The position numbers and the translations under genes are program-made. This document shows positions 1 through 6,433 of a DNA stretch of 14,116 nt, in pieces (position 1 is the stretch's first letter; each line of letters starts with the position of its first letter). The notes below the pieces were generated by a model, which saw nothing but the letters and a program-made list of their open reading frames with translations, was not told where the DNA came from and made no database searches. Source of the stretch: CAZKTS01 sp964555735. GTDB lineage: Bacteria; Actinomycetota; Acidimicrobiia; IMCC26256; PALSA-555. The DNA is taken from positions 1-14,116 of the forward strand of contig CAZKTS010000347.1 of assembly GCA_964555735.1 (NCBI GenBank), in the 5' to 3' direction.

Positions 1-53
1 ACCTCGGCGTAGTGGCCGGGCTTGGCGTGCAGCGTGAACTCGACGACGTGCAT
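1..53 (-). CDS. N-terminus of a small ABM-like (antibiotic biosynthesis monooxygenase fold) protein, partial
   Basis: Only the first 17 full codons are inside the window; they read MHVVEFTLHAKPGHYAE. An opening beta strand followed by a KPGHYAE-like helix start is typical of the dimeric alpha-beta barrel / ABM family, small proteins that act as cofactor-free oxygenases or unknown-function stress proteins. The start is well supported: an AAGGGGG ribosome binding site lies at 61-67 (minus strand), 7 nt before the ATG, and a TAGGCT -10 hexamer lies at 87-92. The gene is divergent from the alcohol dehydrogenase. The family call rests on very few residues and is only a suggestion; the existence of a gene start here is better supported than its function. 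Confidence 0.55.
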   Translation of the reverse strand, partial: MHVVEFTLHAKPGHYAE

Positions 54-86
54 GACGGCGCCCCCTTGGTCGCTCGTGGTGGCGTC

Positions 87-92
87 AGCCTA
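87..92 (-). promoter_or_regulatory. -10 element TAGGCT for the leftward ABM-like gene
   Basis: TAGGCT on the minus strand fits the actinobacterial -10 pattern TAnnnT. Transcription would start near base 80, giving a leader of about 27 nt that contains the AAGGGGG ribosome binding site. TA steps are rare in this GC-rich DNA, which makes the match meaningful. No clear -35 was recognised. Confidence 0.5.
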
Positions 93-122
93 GGGACCGG
101 CGCACCGCCCGCCGGGGAGCCG

Positions 123-128
123 TACGAT
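123..128 (+). promoter_or_regulatory. -10 element TACGAT for the alcohol dehydrogenase (leaderless)
   Basis: TACGAT is followed by 8 nt and then GTG at 137. This spacing puts the transcription start at or next to the start codon, as in leaderless actinobacterial mRNAs. It is the reason for preferring the GTG at 137 over the ATG at 158. Confidence 0.5.
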
Positions 129-136
129 CGGCCGCC

Positions 137-1189
137 GTGCAGCCGCTCCCCTCGACGATGCCCGCCGCGGTCTACGTGGGCAACGGCGCCATGACGGTGC
201 GCGACCTCGCCGTCCCGACACCCGGCCCGGGTGAGGCGCTGATCGAGGTCTCGCACTGCGGGATCTGCGGGACCGACCTCCACCTGGTGCTCGAGCAGTA
301 CGCCCGGCCCGACTCGGTGCTCGGCCACGAGTGGGCCGGCACCGTCGTCGCTGTCGGCACCGAGGACGACGCGTCCTGGCTCGACGCCCGGGTCGTGTGC
401 GACACGACGCCGGGGTGCGGCGAGTGCCGCCCGTGCCGGCTCGGGCGCCCGGCGGTGTGCCTGCGGCGCGAGCCGGCCGACTTCCTCTCGTTTCGCGGCG
501 CGTTCGCGCGGTACGTGACCGCACCGGTCGCGCGACTGCTGCGGATCCCCGACGCGCTGTCGACCCGCGACGCTGCGCTCACCGAGCCCACCGCGATCGC
601 GATCAACACCGTCGGCCTGTCCGGCGTGCAGCCCGGCGAGCGGGTGCTCGTCACCGGCGGTGGTCCGGTCGGCCTGCTGACGACGGCGGTGCTGCGCGCC
701 AACGGCGTCGACGACATCACGGTCTCGGAGCCGTCGCCCGAACGACGCGAGCGCGCGTCGGCCGTCGGGGCGCGTCGCGTGTGCACGCCCGACGACCTGC
801 CGCGTGCGCCGATGGGCCGCCCGGTCGACGCACCGTTCGACGTCGCGTTCGAGTGCTCGGGCCGGGCGTCGGCCGCGGAGCAGGCGCTCGATCAGCTCGA
901 CGCCGCGGGCACGCTGGTGTTCGTGGGCACCGGCTCGGCCATGCCGCAGATCAACCACAACCGGGCGATCATCCTGGAGCTCACGATCATCGGCGCCTAC
1001 AACTACGACGCCGGCGGCTTCGGCCCTGCGCTCGAGCTGCTCGCGTCGGGCCGGCTCCCGCTCGAACTGCTGGTGGAGCCGGTCGACGTCGGCCTCGACG
1101 GCGTGCTCACGGCCATGCAGCGTTGCGCCGCCGGCGAGCTCCCCGGCAAGGTGATGGTGTCGCCGTCGGCGAACGGAGGTGCGACGTGA
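137..1189 (+). CDS. Zinc-dependent medium-chain alcohol dehydrogenase (MDR family)
   Basis: NAD(P)-dependent dehydrogenase of the zinc MDR superfamily (threonine/sorbitol/alcohol dehydrogenase type). Numbering from the ATG at 158: the catalytic zinc site is C34 in SHCGICGTD with H57-E58 in LGHEWAG; the structural zinc lobe has four cysteines at C87, C90, C93 and C101; and the Rossmann nucleotide-binding motif GGGPVG is at 167-172. The length (343-350 aa) is normal for the family. Two starts are possible. GTG 137 fits a leaderless mRNA from TACGAT at 123-128; ATG 158 begins MPAAVYVGNG, the usual family opening, but has no ribosome binding site. The gene overlaps the next one by 4 nt (GTGA), so the two are probably co-translated. 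The substrate cannot be told from sequence; related enzymes oxidise diols, sugars or amino-acid alcohols. Confidence 0.92.
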   Translation: MQPLPSTMPAAVYVGNGAMTVRDLAVPTPGPGEALIEVSHCGICGTDLHLVLEQYARPDSVLGHEWAGTVVAVGTEDDASWLDARVVCDTTPGCGECRPCRLGRPAVCLRREPADFLSFRGAFARYVTAPVARLLRIPDALSTRDAALTEPTAIAINTVGLSGVQPGERVLVTGGGPVGLLTTAVLRANGVDDITVSEPSPERRERASAVGARRVCTPDDLPRAPMGRPVDAPFDVAFECSGRASAAEQALDQLDAAGTLVFVGTGSAMPQINHNRAIILELTIIGAYNYDAGGFGPALELLASGRLPLELLVEPVDVGLDGVLTAMQRCAAGELPGKVMVSPSANGGAT

Positions 1190-1638
1190 GCCCGCTGCGG
1201 ATGAACCACGTGGCCGTGAGCATGGACCCGAAGGTGCTCGACGAACGCGGGCGCCAGGAGGTCCTCGACTTCTACGGCGAGGTGTTCGGCTGGACCGAGG
1301 GCGACAACACCGGCGAGACCGGCAACCCGCTCATCCTCTATACCGGCGCGTTCGGGGAGTTCGTCTACCTCCTGCCCGGCGATCCCGAGACCGGCGACTA
1401 CATGCGCACGCCGCGCCTCGACCACTTCGGCTACTCGGTGCCGAGCCTCGACGAGCTCCACGCGATCGTGGACCGCGCCAAGGCCGTCGCCGAGCGCGAC
1501 GACCGGGTGAGCATCATCGACGTCAAGGCGCGGGTCTTCCCGGGCCCCGAGCACGACTACACGCTCACCAGCGCCTACATCGGCTTCCTCCTCCCGCTCA
1601 TGGTGGAGCTCCAGCACCTCGCCCCCGTCGAGCGCTGA
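1186..1638 (+). CDS. VOC-superfamily (glyoxalase/bleomycin-resistance/dioxygenase fold) protein
   Basis: 150-aa protein of the vicinal oxygen chelate superfamily. It begins MSPLRMNHVAVSM, with a candidate metal ligand H8, and has the typical region DFYGEVFGWTE at 28-38, LDHFGYSV (H80) at 79-86 and a closing MVELQHL with E141. H8, H80 and E141, possibly with E58, would form the usual metal site. Start GTG 1186 has a strong GGAGGT site at 1175-1180, 5 nt upstream, and overlaps the dehydrogenase stop codon as GTGA, so translation is coupled. VOC members range from glyoxalase I to extradiol dioxygenases and resistance proteins. Pairing with a dehydrogenase suggests catabolism or aldehyde detoxification, but the substrate is unknown. 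Confidence 0.85.
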   Translation: MSPLRMNHVAVSMDPKVLDERGRQEVLDFYGEVFGWTEGDNTGETGNPLILYTGAFGEFVYLLPGDPETGDYMRTPRLDHFGYSVPSLDELHAIVDRAKAVAERDDRVSIIDVKARVFPGPEHDYTLTSAYIGFLLPLMVELQHLAPVER

Positions 1639-1639
1639 C

Positions 1640-1666
1640 CCCCGGTCAACCCTGAGCCCCGGTCAA
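1640..1666 (+). repeat. Two copies of CCCCGGTCAA, 17-nt period, just after the VOC gene
   Basis: CCCCGGTCAA occurs at 1640-1649 and again at 1657-1666. A close relative, CCCCGGCCAA, is at 3544-3553, again immediately behind a stop codon. The surrounding bases are also similar (ACCCCCGGYCAAYCC). This may be a short intergenic repeat or a 3'-end signal; the function is unknown. Confidence 0.45.
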
Positions 1667-1672
1667 GACCTT

Positions 1673-1716
1673 GTTTGGTCGATCCGTGCCGCCATGGCGG
1701 CACGGAATGACCAAAC
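1673..1716. repeat. 44-bp interrupted palindrome before the hemolysin III operon
   Basis: The outer arms GTTTGGTC (1673-1680) and GACCAAAC (1709-1716) are exact reverse complements. Inside them, after 3-nt spacers, lies a perfect 22-bp palindrome (1684-1705) whose left half is CCGTGCCGCCA. It could be an operator for a dimeric or tetrameric regulator, or a long hairpin in RNA. No T-run follows on either strand, so a classical intrinsic terminator is not supported. An ATG at 1694 sits at its centre, which argues against that codon being the start of the downstream gene. Confidence 0.75.
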
Positions 1717-1744
1717 AGAGGAACGGTCGTGGCACCATGGGTCG

Positions 1745-2443
1745 GTGACCGCGCCGCTCGCTCCTGATTCGTTCGCCGCTCCGGTCGCCCCCGAAGCAGT
1801 CACGATGGACCTCCTCGCCGACCGGCCACGTCTGCGCGGGCGGCTCCACCAGATCGCCGCGGTCGTGTCGGTCGCCGGGCTCGCGTGGATGATCGCCGTC
1901 GCGCACACCGGCACCGCCGTGACCGCGGCCGTCGTGTACGGCCTGGCCACGATCGTGCTCTACGGCACCAGCTCCTCGTACCACCTCTACGCGCGCTCGC
2001 CGCGGGCCCGGCTCGTGATGCAGCGCCTCGACCACTCGATGATCTACGTCCTCATCGCCGGCACCTACACCCCGGTCTGCCTGCTCGCACTCCAAGGCTC
2101 GTTCCGCTGGGTGCTGCTCGCGCTGGTGTGGACGGGCGCGATCGCGGGCGTCCTCGTCGCGATGCTCGCCCTCGACCGCTTCCCCCGCCTGCACTGGGCG
2201 CTCTACCTCGTGCTCGGCTGGTGCGCGGTGATCGCGCTCCCCGACCTCGTCGACCGCCCGTGGCTGCTCGTGCTCGCCGGGATCGGCGGCGTCGCGTACA
2301 CGGCCGGGGCGATCATGTTCGCCCTCAAGTGGCCGGGCCGGGCCGCCAAGTGGTTCGGCTACCACGAGTACTGGCACGCGTTCGGCATCGCCGCCGGCGC
2401 GGTGTTCTTCGCCATGAACCTGGTCCTCATCACCGGCGCCTGA
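1745..2443 (+). CDS. Hemolysin III / TrhA family (PAQR-type) membrane protein
   Basis: Seven-helix integral membrane protein of the hemolysin III/TrhA branch of the PAQR superfamily, which bacterial work links to membrane lipid homeostasis; the haemolysin name is historical. Numbering from GTG 1745 (232 aa): the conserved metal-site residues are all present, namely H80 in SSSYHLY, D96-H97 in RLDHSMIY, the GTYTP turn at 106-110, and H207-E208 with H211 in FGYHEYWH near the C-terminus. The start is uncertain. ATG 1694 lies in the centre of a palindrome, GTG 1745 has only a distant AGAGGAA (1717-1723), and ATG 1805 begins MDLLADRPRLRGRLHQ, the usual family opening. No TAnnnT -10 lies between 1639 and 1745. 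The stop overlaps the next ATG by one base (TGATG). Confidence 0.88.
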   Translation: MTAPLAPDSFAAPVAPEAVTMDLLADRPRLRGRLHQIAAVVSVAGLAWMIAVAHTGTAVTAAVVYGLATIVLYGTSSSYHLYARSPRARLVMQRLDHSMIYVLIAGTYTPVCLLALQGSFRWVLLALVWTGAIAGVLVAMLALDRFPRLHWALYLVLGWCAVIALPDLVDRPWLLVLAGIGGVAYTAGAIMFALKWPGRAAKWFGYHEYWHAFGIAAGAVFFAMNLVLITGA

Positions 2444-2772
2444 TGGCGTACAGCGAGGCGCTCGCCGAGCGGGTGCGCGACGCCCTCGACGACCGCGCCG
2501 ACGTCCGGGAGCAGAAGATGTTCGGCGGCCTCGCCTTCATGGTGAGCGGCAACATGTGCTGCGGGATCATGGGTGACGACCTCCTCGTGCGCGTCGGCAA
2601 GGACGGCTACGACGACGCCATGGCGCGGCCCCACACCCGCGAGATGGACTTCACCGGTCGCCCGATGCGCGGGTTCGTGGTCGTCGACGCCGAGGGGGTC
2701 ACGGCCGACCCCGACCTCGACGCCTGGGTCGAGCGTGCCCGCGCGTTCGTCGACACTCTGCCGGCGAAATGA
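2443..2772 (+). CDS. TfoX N-terminal domain protein
   Basis: 109-aa stand-alone TfoX-N domain. The diagnostic segment is KMFGG at 25-29, followed by LAFMVSGNM (30-38) and the strand DLLVRVGKD; a second strand region GRPMRGFVVVD and a C-terminal helix follow. Full-length TfoX/Sxy regulates competence in gamma-proteobacteria, but isolated N-domains like this are widespread in actinobacteria and have no assigned role. There is no C-terminal TfoX domain here, so a competence function should not be assumed. The ATG overlaps the stop of the hemolysin III gene (TGATG) and its own stop overlaps the next start (ATGA), so it is the middle gene of a translationally coupled operon. Confidence 0.88.
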   Translation: MAYSEALAERVRDALDDRADVREQKMFGGLAFMVSGNMCCGIMGDDLLVRVGKDGYDDAMARPHTREMDFTGRPMRGFVVVDAEGVTADPDLDAWVERARAFVDTLPAK

Positions 2773-3542
2773 GCGAGCCGGCACCGCTGTCGGACCGCAT
2801 GCTCGAGCTGCTCGGACGGCCCGACGGCCCGCTCGCCGGCGCGTCGCTCTGGGCCCTCGAGGTCGTCGACGCCCGGCCCCTCACCCCGCTCGTCCGCCGC
2901 ATCGACCTCACCGGCGACGGCCTGACCGACCTCGACTGGCTGCCCGGCCAGGACCTCATGTTCCGCCTTCCGCTCCCGACCGGGAAGATCGGCAACCGCC
3001 GCTACACGATCCGCACGCTCGATCGCGCCCGCGCCGTCGTCACCATCGACGCCGTGATCCACGGCCACGGCCCCGGCGCGCGCTGGGCCGCCGAGACGGC
3101 TCCCGGCGACCGCATCGACGCCATCGGCCCGCGCGGCAAGATCACCGTCGATCCCGACGCAACCTGGCACTGGTTCTGCGCCGACGAGTCGGGCGTCCCC
3201 GCCACGCTCGCGATGATCGAGGCCCTGCCCGCCGGCACGAGCGCGCTCGCGCTCTGCGAGGTGCGCGACGCCGACGAGCACCAGCCGTTCCTCGCCGAGC
3301 CCGCGGCCGACGTCGAGATGGTCTGGCTCCACCGCGGCGACGTCGCGCCGGGCCACGGCACCGCGATCGCCGACGCCCTCGGCGCGCGCACCCTCCCCGA
3401 CGGCGACGGCCGCGCCTATCTCGCAGCCGAGGCCAAGCAGGTGCGCGCCTGGACCGAGCAGCTCAAGGTCGCCGGCCTCCCCGCCGACCGGATCTCGGGC
3501 AAGAGCTACTGGGTCCTGGGCCGCGAATCCGAAGGCCGCTAA
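2769..3542 (+). CDS. Siderophore-interacting protein (FAD-dependent ferric-siderophore reductase family)
   Basis: 257-aa protein of the SIP/ViuB flavoreductase family, cytoplasmic enzymes that release iron from ferric siderophores using reduced FAD. Visible family landmarks in order: an N-terminal beta-barrel with RRIDLTG (43-49) and LPGQDLMFRLP (58-68); the FAD-binding RRYTIR (77-82); HGHGPGARWA (98-107), which contacts FAD phosphates; IGPRGKI (119-125); the NAD(P)H-domain opening FCADESGVPA (136-145); YLAAEAKQVR (217-226); and the closing SGKSYWVLGR (243-252). The length matches the family. The start overlaps the TfoX-N stop as ATGA. It is the last gene of the trio and stops 20 nt short of the convergent ABC ATPase. 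No siderophore transporter or biosynthesis gene is in the window, and no Fur/IdeR box was recognised. Confidence 0.9.
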   Translation: MSEPAPLSDRMLELLGRPDGPLAGASLWALEVVDARPLTPLVRRIDLTGDGLTDLDWLPGQDLMFRLPLPTGKIGNRRYTIRTLDRARAVVTIDAVIHGHGPGARWAAETAPGDRIDAIGPRGKITVDPDATWHWFCADESGVPATLAMIEALPAGTSALALCEVRDADEHQPFLAEPAADVEMVWLHRGDVAPGHGTAIADALGARTLPDGDGRAYLAAEAKQVRAWTEQLKVAGLPADRISGKSYWVLGRESEGR

Positions 3543-3562
3543 CCCCCGGCCAATCCCAGAGC

Positions 3563-4246
3563 TCAGTCGAGGAAGCGGCGGATCTTCTCGATGTCGATCG
3601 GGCCGTCGTAGGCGAGGACGCCGTCGTGCAGGGCGATGCAGCGGTCGGCGTTGGTGAGGAACCCGAGCTGGTGGGTGGCGACGACCACGGCCATGCCGTC
3701 GTCGCGCGCCGCGCGCAGGAGCTCGGTGAGCGACTCCTGGCCCGCGGGGTCGAGCCCCACGAACGGCTCGTCGATGAGCAGGATCGACAGCGGCCGCACG
3801 AAGCCGAGCACCAGCGCGCTCTTCTGGCGCATGCCGCGGCTGAAGCGCGCGGGCAGGTCGTCGGACCGCTCGGTGAGCCCGAACGTCTCGAGCAGCTGGT
3901 CGGCCGACGCGGCGCGCTCGTCGAGCCCGTGCAGGCGCGACACGAACTCGACGTGCTCGTCGAGGCTCAGGTCGTCGTAGAGCGCGGGTGTGTCGCCGAT
4001 GTAGGAGAGGTAGGTGCGGGCCTCGATCGAGCCCGACGGCGACCCCTCGATGCGCACCTCGCCGGCCGTCGCGTCGAGCAGCCCCGCAGCCAGTCGCAGG
4101 AACGTCGACTTCCCGGCGCCGTTGGGCCCCACGAGCGCGACCATCTCGCCGCGCTCGATGCTCACGGTCAGGTCGTCGAGCGCGACCAGGTCGCCGTAGG
4201 CCTTGCCCAGCTCTTCGGCCCGCAGTGCGGGCGCGACTGCACTCAT
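3563..4246 (-). CDS. ABC transporter ATP-binding protein
   Basis: 227-aa ATPase subunit, small type like those of ABC-2/EcsA exporters. The nucleotide-binding motifs are complete: Walker A GPNGAGKST (40-48), a variant signature FSRGM (135-139), Walker B ILLIDEP (155-161) with D-loop GLDPAG, and H-loop H192 in VATHQ. The Q-loop position reads YIGDTPALYDD (82-92), with Asp where Gln is usual, as seen in some exporter subfamilies. Start ATG 4246 has GAGGAG about 7 nt upstream. It follows its permease by 25 nt on the same strand, so the two form a two-gene exporter operon. The substrate is unknown. Confidence 0.92.
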   Translation of the reverse strand: MSAVAPALRAEELGKAYGDLVALDDLTVSIERGEMVALVGPNGAGKSTFLRLAAGLLDATAGEVRIEGSPSGSIEARTYLSYIGDTPALYDDLSLDEHVEFVSRLHGLDERAASADQLLETFGLTERSDDLPARFSRGMRQKSALVLGFVRPLSILLIDEPFVGLDPAGQESLTELLRAARDDGMAVVVATHQLGFLTNADRCIALHDGVLAYDGPIDIEKIRRFLD

Positions 4247-4271
4247 CGCTCGCTCCTCATCACCGCTCCCG

Positions 4272-5831
4272 TCATCCCATCCCCACCTTCCGCGCCCGCA
4301 CGAACGCGCCTGCCGCGAGCACGACCAGGGCGATCACGGGCAAGAAGCTGACCGCCGCGCTCACCCCACCGTCGGCGCCGGTGTGGTCGATCGCCAGGGG
4401 CACGAACGCGACGACCGCGATCGCCGGCGGCAGCACCTGGCCCAGGATCAGGATCAGCGGGCCGAGCTCCGGCAACGACGCGAACGCGAGCTCGGTCTCC
4501 GGCTTCGGCACGCCGAGCACGAGCGACGCACCCGCGCCGACGGCGGCCGCGACGGCCGCGGGGATCAGGAGCACCCCGGCGGTCTCGAACGCAGCCACCG
4601 AGCCGGTGAACGCGTAGACCACACCGGTCGTCACCACGAGCACGAACATGCACCACACCGCGGGCACGACGAGGTGCAGGAGCGCGAGGTCGCCGAACGC
4701 GCGCGGATACGACGACGGCAGCTCGAGGTGGTCGGTCTCCTGCCCGAGCCCCTCGGCCGCGTCGAGCGCCACGAAGAACACCGCCGCGCCCGCCACGAGC
4801 ACGAGCGCGATCGCGCCGTTCCACACCGCCCCGAGCGCGACGCCGGCCACGATGCCGAGCGCGAGGGAACGCACGAAGCGGGTGCCCGGCCAGCGGGCGA
4901 TCCCCTGCCAGTCGCGGTACCAGCACCCGCGGCCCGCGGCACGCGGTCGGACCCGCCACCACGGGCGACGGCGCGGCTGCTCGTCACTGAGCTGGCGGTG
5001 GAGCACCATCGTCGTGCGGACGTCGCGCATCGTCGCCGCGAACCGCAGCTGGCCGACCAGCCCCGATCGCCGCTGCGCGGCCTCCACGGATGCACCGCCG
5101 ATCACCATGAGCCCGATCGCCGGCACCGCGAGCGCGAGCACCGCGCCGACGATCGCGAGCGGCGACCAGTCGATCGGCGCGATGCCGATCCGCCCGATGA
5201 GCGCCATCGGCGAGGTCGTGGTCTCGAGCGCGACGTCCAGCGCCGCCCACGCCAGCAGCGCGATCCCCACGAGGTTGGCGAGGGCCCGGCCGATGCGCAG
5301 CCCCGAGCCGATGAGCGCTGCGCCCCACGCCACGAGCGCGACGAGAATCGCGAACGCGCCCGCCGCGGGCACCCACTCCCACACTTGGCCGGGCAGCCGC
5401 ATCGACGCGAGGCACCCGAGCACCGCACCCACGACGGCCCCCATGAAGAGGACGCCACGCGCCTGGCGGAACGCCGACGAGCGCATGGTGGTGGAGCGCG
5501 GCACCGGCGCGAGCAGCACGAGCTGGACGTCGGCGTGCTCGAGCGCGAGCGGCCCGCCGCGGCTGCCGGATCGCAGCCCGAGCGCGGCGACCAGCGCGAC
5601 GCCCACCCCGAGCACCGCGGGGCCGTGGGTCGCGATCTCGTGGACGAAGTCGGCGGAGGCGTTCTCCTCGCCGAGCAACGGGGCGAGGTAGAAGATCGCG
5701 ACGCCGATGCCGATGACGGTCAGGTACGACTTGTAGAGCGCGTCGATCAGGTCTTCGTCGTGGAAGTGGCGAACCCGCCGTGCTCGGTGCGCCCACCGGA
5801 GTGCCCGGGAGGTGGCGCGGCCGTCGAGCAC
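4272..5831 (-). CDS. ABC exporter permease, large multi-pass membrane protein
   Basis: 519-aa (from GTG 5831) or 537-aa (from GTG 5885) membrane protein rich in Ala/Val/Leu helices, roughly a dozen by eye. It has two hydrophobic halves split by a basic cytoplasmic stretch, QPRRRPWWRVRPRAAGRG, near the middle. An amphipathic N-terminus FHDEDLIDALYKSY precedes the first helix. A similar layout is seen in actinobacterial ABC-2-like exporter permeases of unknown substrate (DUF6297-type; this name is tentative). Pairing with the ATPase 25 nt downstream supports the role. I chose GTG 5831 because a TACGCT -10 at 5839-5844 lies 7 nt upstream, giving a leaderless mRNA. The extra 18 residues from GTG 5885 are low-complexity and overlap that promoter. 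Confidence 0.8.
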   Translation of the reverse strand: MLDGRATSRALRWAHRARRVRHFHDEDLIDALYKSYLTVIGIGVAIFYLAPLLGEENASADFVHEIATHGPAVLGVGVALVAALGLRSGSRGGPLALEHADVQLVLLAPVPRSTTMRSSAFRQARGVLFMGAVVGAVLGCLASMRLPGQVWEWVPAAGAFAILVALVAWGAALIGSGLRIGRALANLVGIALLAWAALDVALETTTSPMALIGRIGIAPIDWSPLAIVGAVLALAVPAIGLMVIGGASVEAAQRRSGLVGQLRFAATMRDVRTTMVLHRQLSDEQPRRRPWWRVRPRAAGRGCWYRDWQGIARWPGTRFVRSLALGIVAGVALGAVWNGAIALVLVAGAAVFFVALDAAEGLGQETDHLELPSSYPRAFGDLALLHLVVPAVWCMFVLVVTTGVVYAFTGSVAAFETAGVLLIPAAVAAAVGAGASLVLGVPKPETELAFASLPELGPLILILGQVLPPAIAVVAFVPLAIDHTGADGGVSAAVSFLPVIALVVLAAGAFVRARKVGMG

Positions 5832-5838
5832 GATGCGG

Positions 5839-5844
5839 AGCGTA
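5839..5844 (-). promoter_or_regulatory. -10 element TACGCT for the ABC exporter operon (leaderless)
   Basis: TACGCT on the minus strand, then 7 nt, then GTG at 5831 in the permease frame. The spacing equals that of other leaderless starts in this window. If real, the mRNA begins at the start codon and the GTG at 5885 is not used. Confidence 0.5.
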
Positions 5845-5902
5845 TCGGTGCGCCGGCCCGGGGCCGCATCAGCGGGTCCCCGCACGCGCGGGCCGCCGTG
5901 CG

Positions 5903-5908
5903 TACGCT
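5903..5908 (+). promoter_or_regulatory. -10 element TACGCT for the secreted NTF2-like gene
   Basis: TACGCT lies 30 nt before the ATG at 5939. Predicted transcription start is near 5915, giving a short leader that carries AGGAG at 5927-5931, 7 nt from the ATG. It is divergent from the ABC operon promoter about 60 nt away. Confidence 0.55.
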
Positions 5909-5938
5909 CGGCCCGCTGCCCAGCCCAGGAGTCGTCCC

Positions 5939-6433
5939 ATGCGCCAGGTCGTCCGTCGTGTTGCCGTCGGTCTCGTCGCGGTCGTGGTGCTCGGTGCGCT
6001 CGCGGTGCCCAGTGCCGGTGCGGGCACGGGCACCAAGCCCGACGACGAGGCGAAGGGCCAGGAGCTGGTCGAGCGCTTCCTCGACGCGCTGCACCCCGAC
6101 GCGTCGGGCGAGGTCGACGTCGCCGAGCTCGAGAAGTTCCTGTCGTCGGCGTGGATCCTCCAGCGGGCCAACGGCACGTCGTCGACCAAGCCCGAGTACC
6201 TCGAGGCCCCGGCGACGGTCGAGAGCTACCGGATCCTGGACCTCGAGGTGACGCGCGACGGCCCGGTGCTCGTGGCCCGCTACGAGGTCATCGTCGACTC
6301 GACGGTCGACGGCCAACCGCAGTCGACCAACCCCGCGCCGCGCCTCTCGGTCTTCTACAAGGGCCCGAAGGGCTGGAAGATGGTCTCGCACTCGAACTTC
6401 AACGAGATCCTCCCGACGCCGCCCGCGACCTAG
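5939..6433 (+). CDS. Secreted NTF2-like (DUF4440/SnoaL-type) protein
   Basis: 164-aa protein with a classical signal peptide: basic RQVVRR, hydrophobic core to about residue 23, then PSAGAG, with cleavage likely after A28. The mature part has a helix EAKGQELVERFLDALHPDASG, then strands including LDLEVTRDGPVLVARYEVIVD, and ends RLSVFYKGPKGWKMVSHSNFN. The last pattern (xGWKMVSHSNF) is characteristic of DUF4440-type NTF2-fold proteins. The fold makes a cone-shaped pocket; members bind small molecules or act as isomerases or hydrolases, so the function is open. The start is set by AGGAG 7 nt upstream and a -10 at 5903-5908. The gene is convergent with the P450, sharing the CTAG at 6430-6433. Confidence 0.8.
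   Translation: MRQVVRRVAVGLVAVVVLGALAVPSAGAGTGTKPDDEAKGQELVERFLDALHPDASGEVDVAELEKFLSSAWILQRANGTSSTKPEYLEAPATVESYRILDLEVTRDGPVLVARYEVIVDSTVDGQPQSTNPAPRLSVFYKGPKGWKMVSHSNFNEILPTPPAT

Noticed and set aside
331..1185. Long N-terminal extension of the VOC gene in its own frame
   Set aside because: The extension lies in a shifted frame of the dehydrogenase and is Arg-rich; GGAGGT and GTG at 1186 give a proper start.
1673..1716. Palindrome as a classical intrinsic terminator
   Set aside because: Neither strand has a T-run after the stem, and the arms are interrupted by mismatched 3-nt spacers.
4203..6251. 682-codon plus-strand frame over the ABC exporter
   Set aside because: Its translation is Arg/His/Glu-rich without domains, while the minus strand encodes a clear permease and ATPase.
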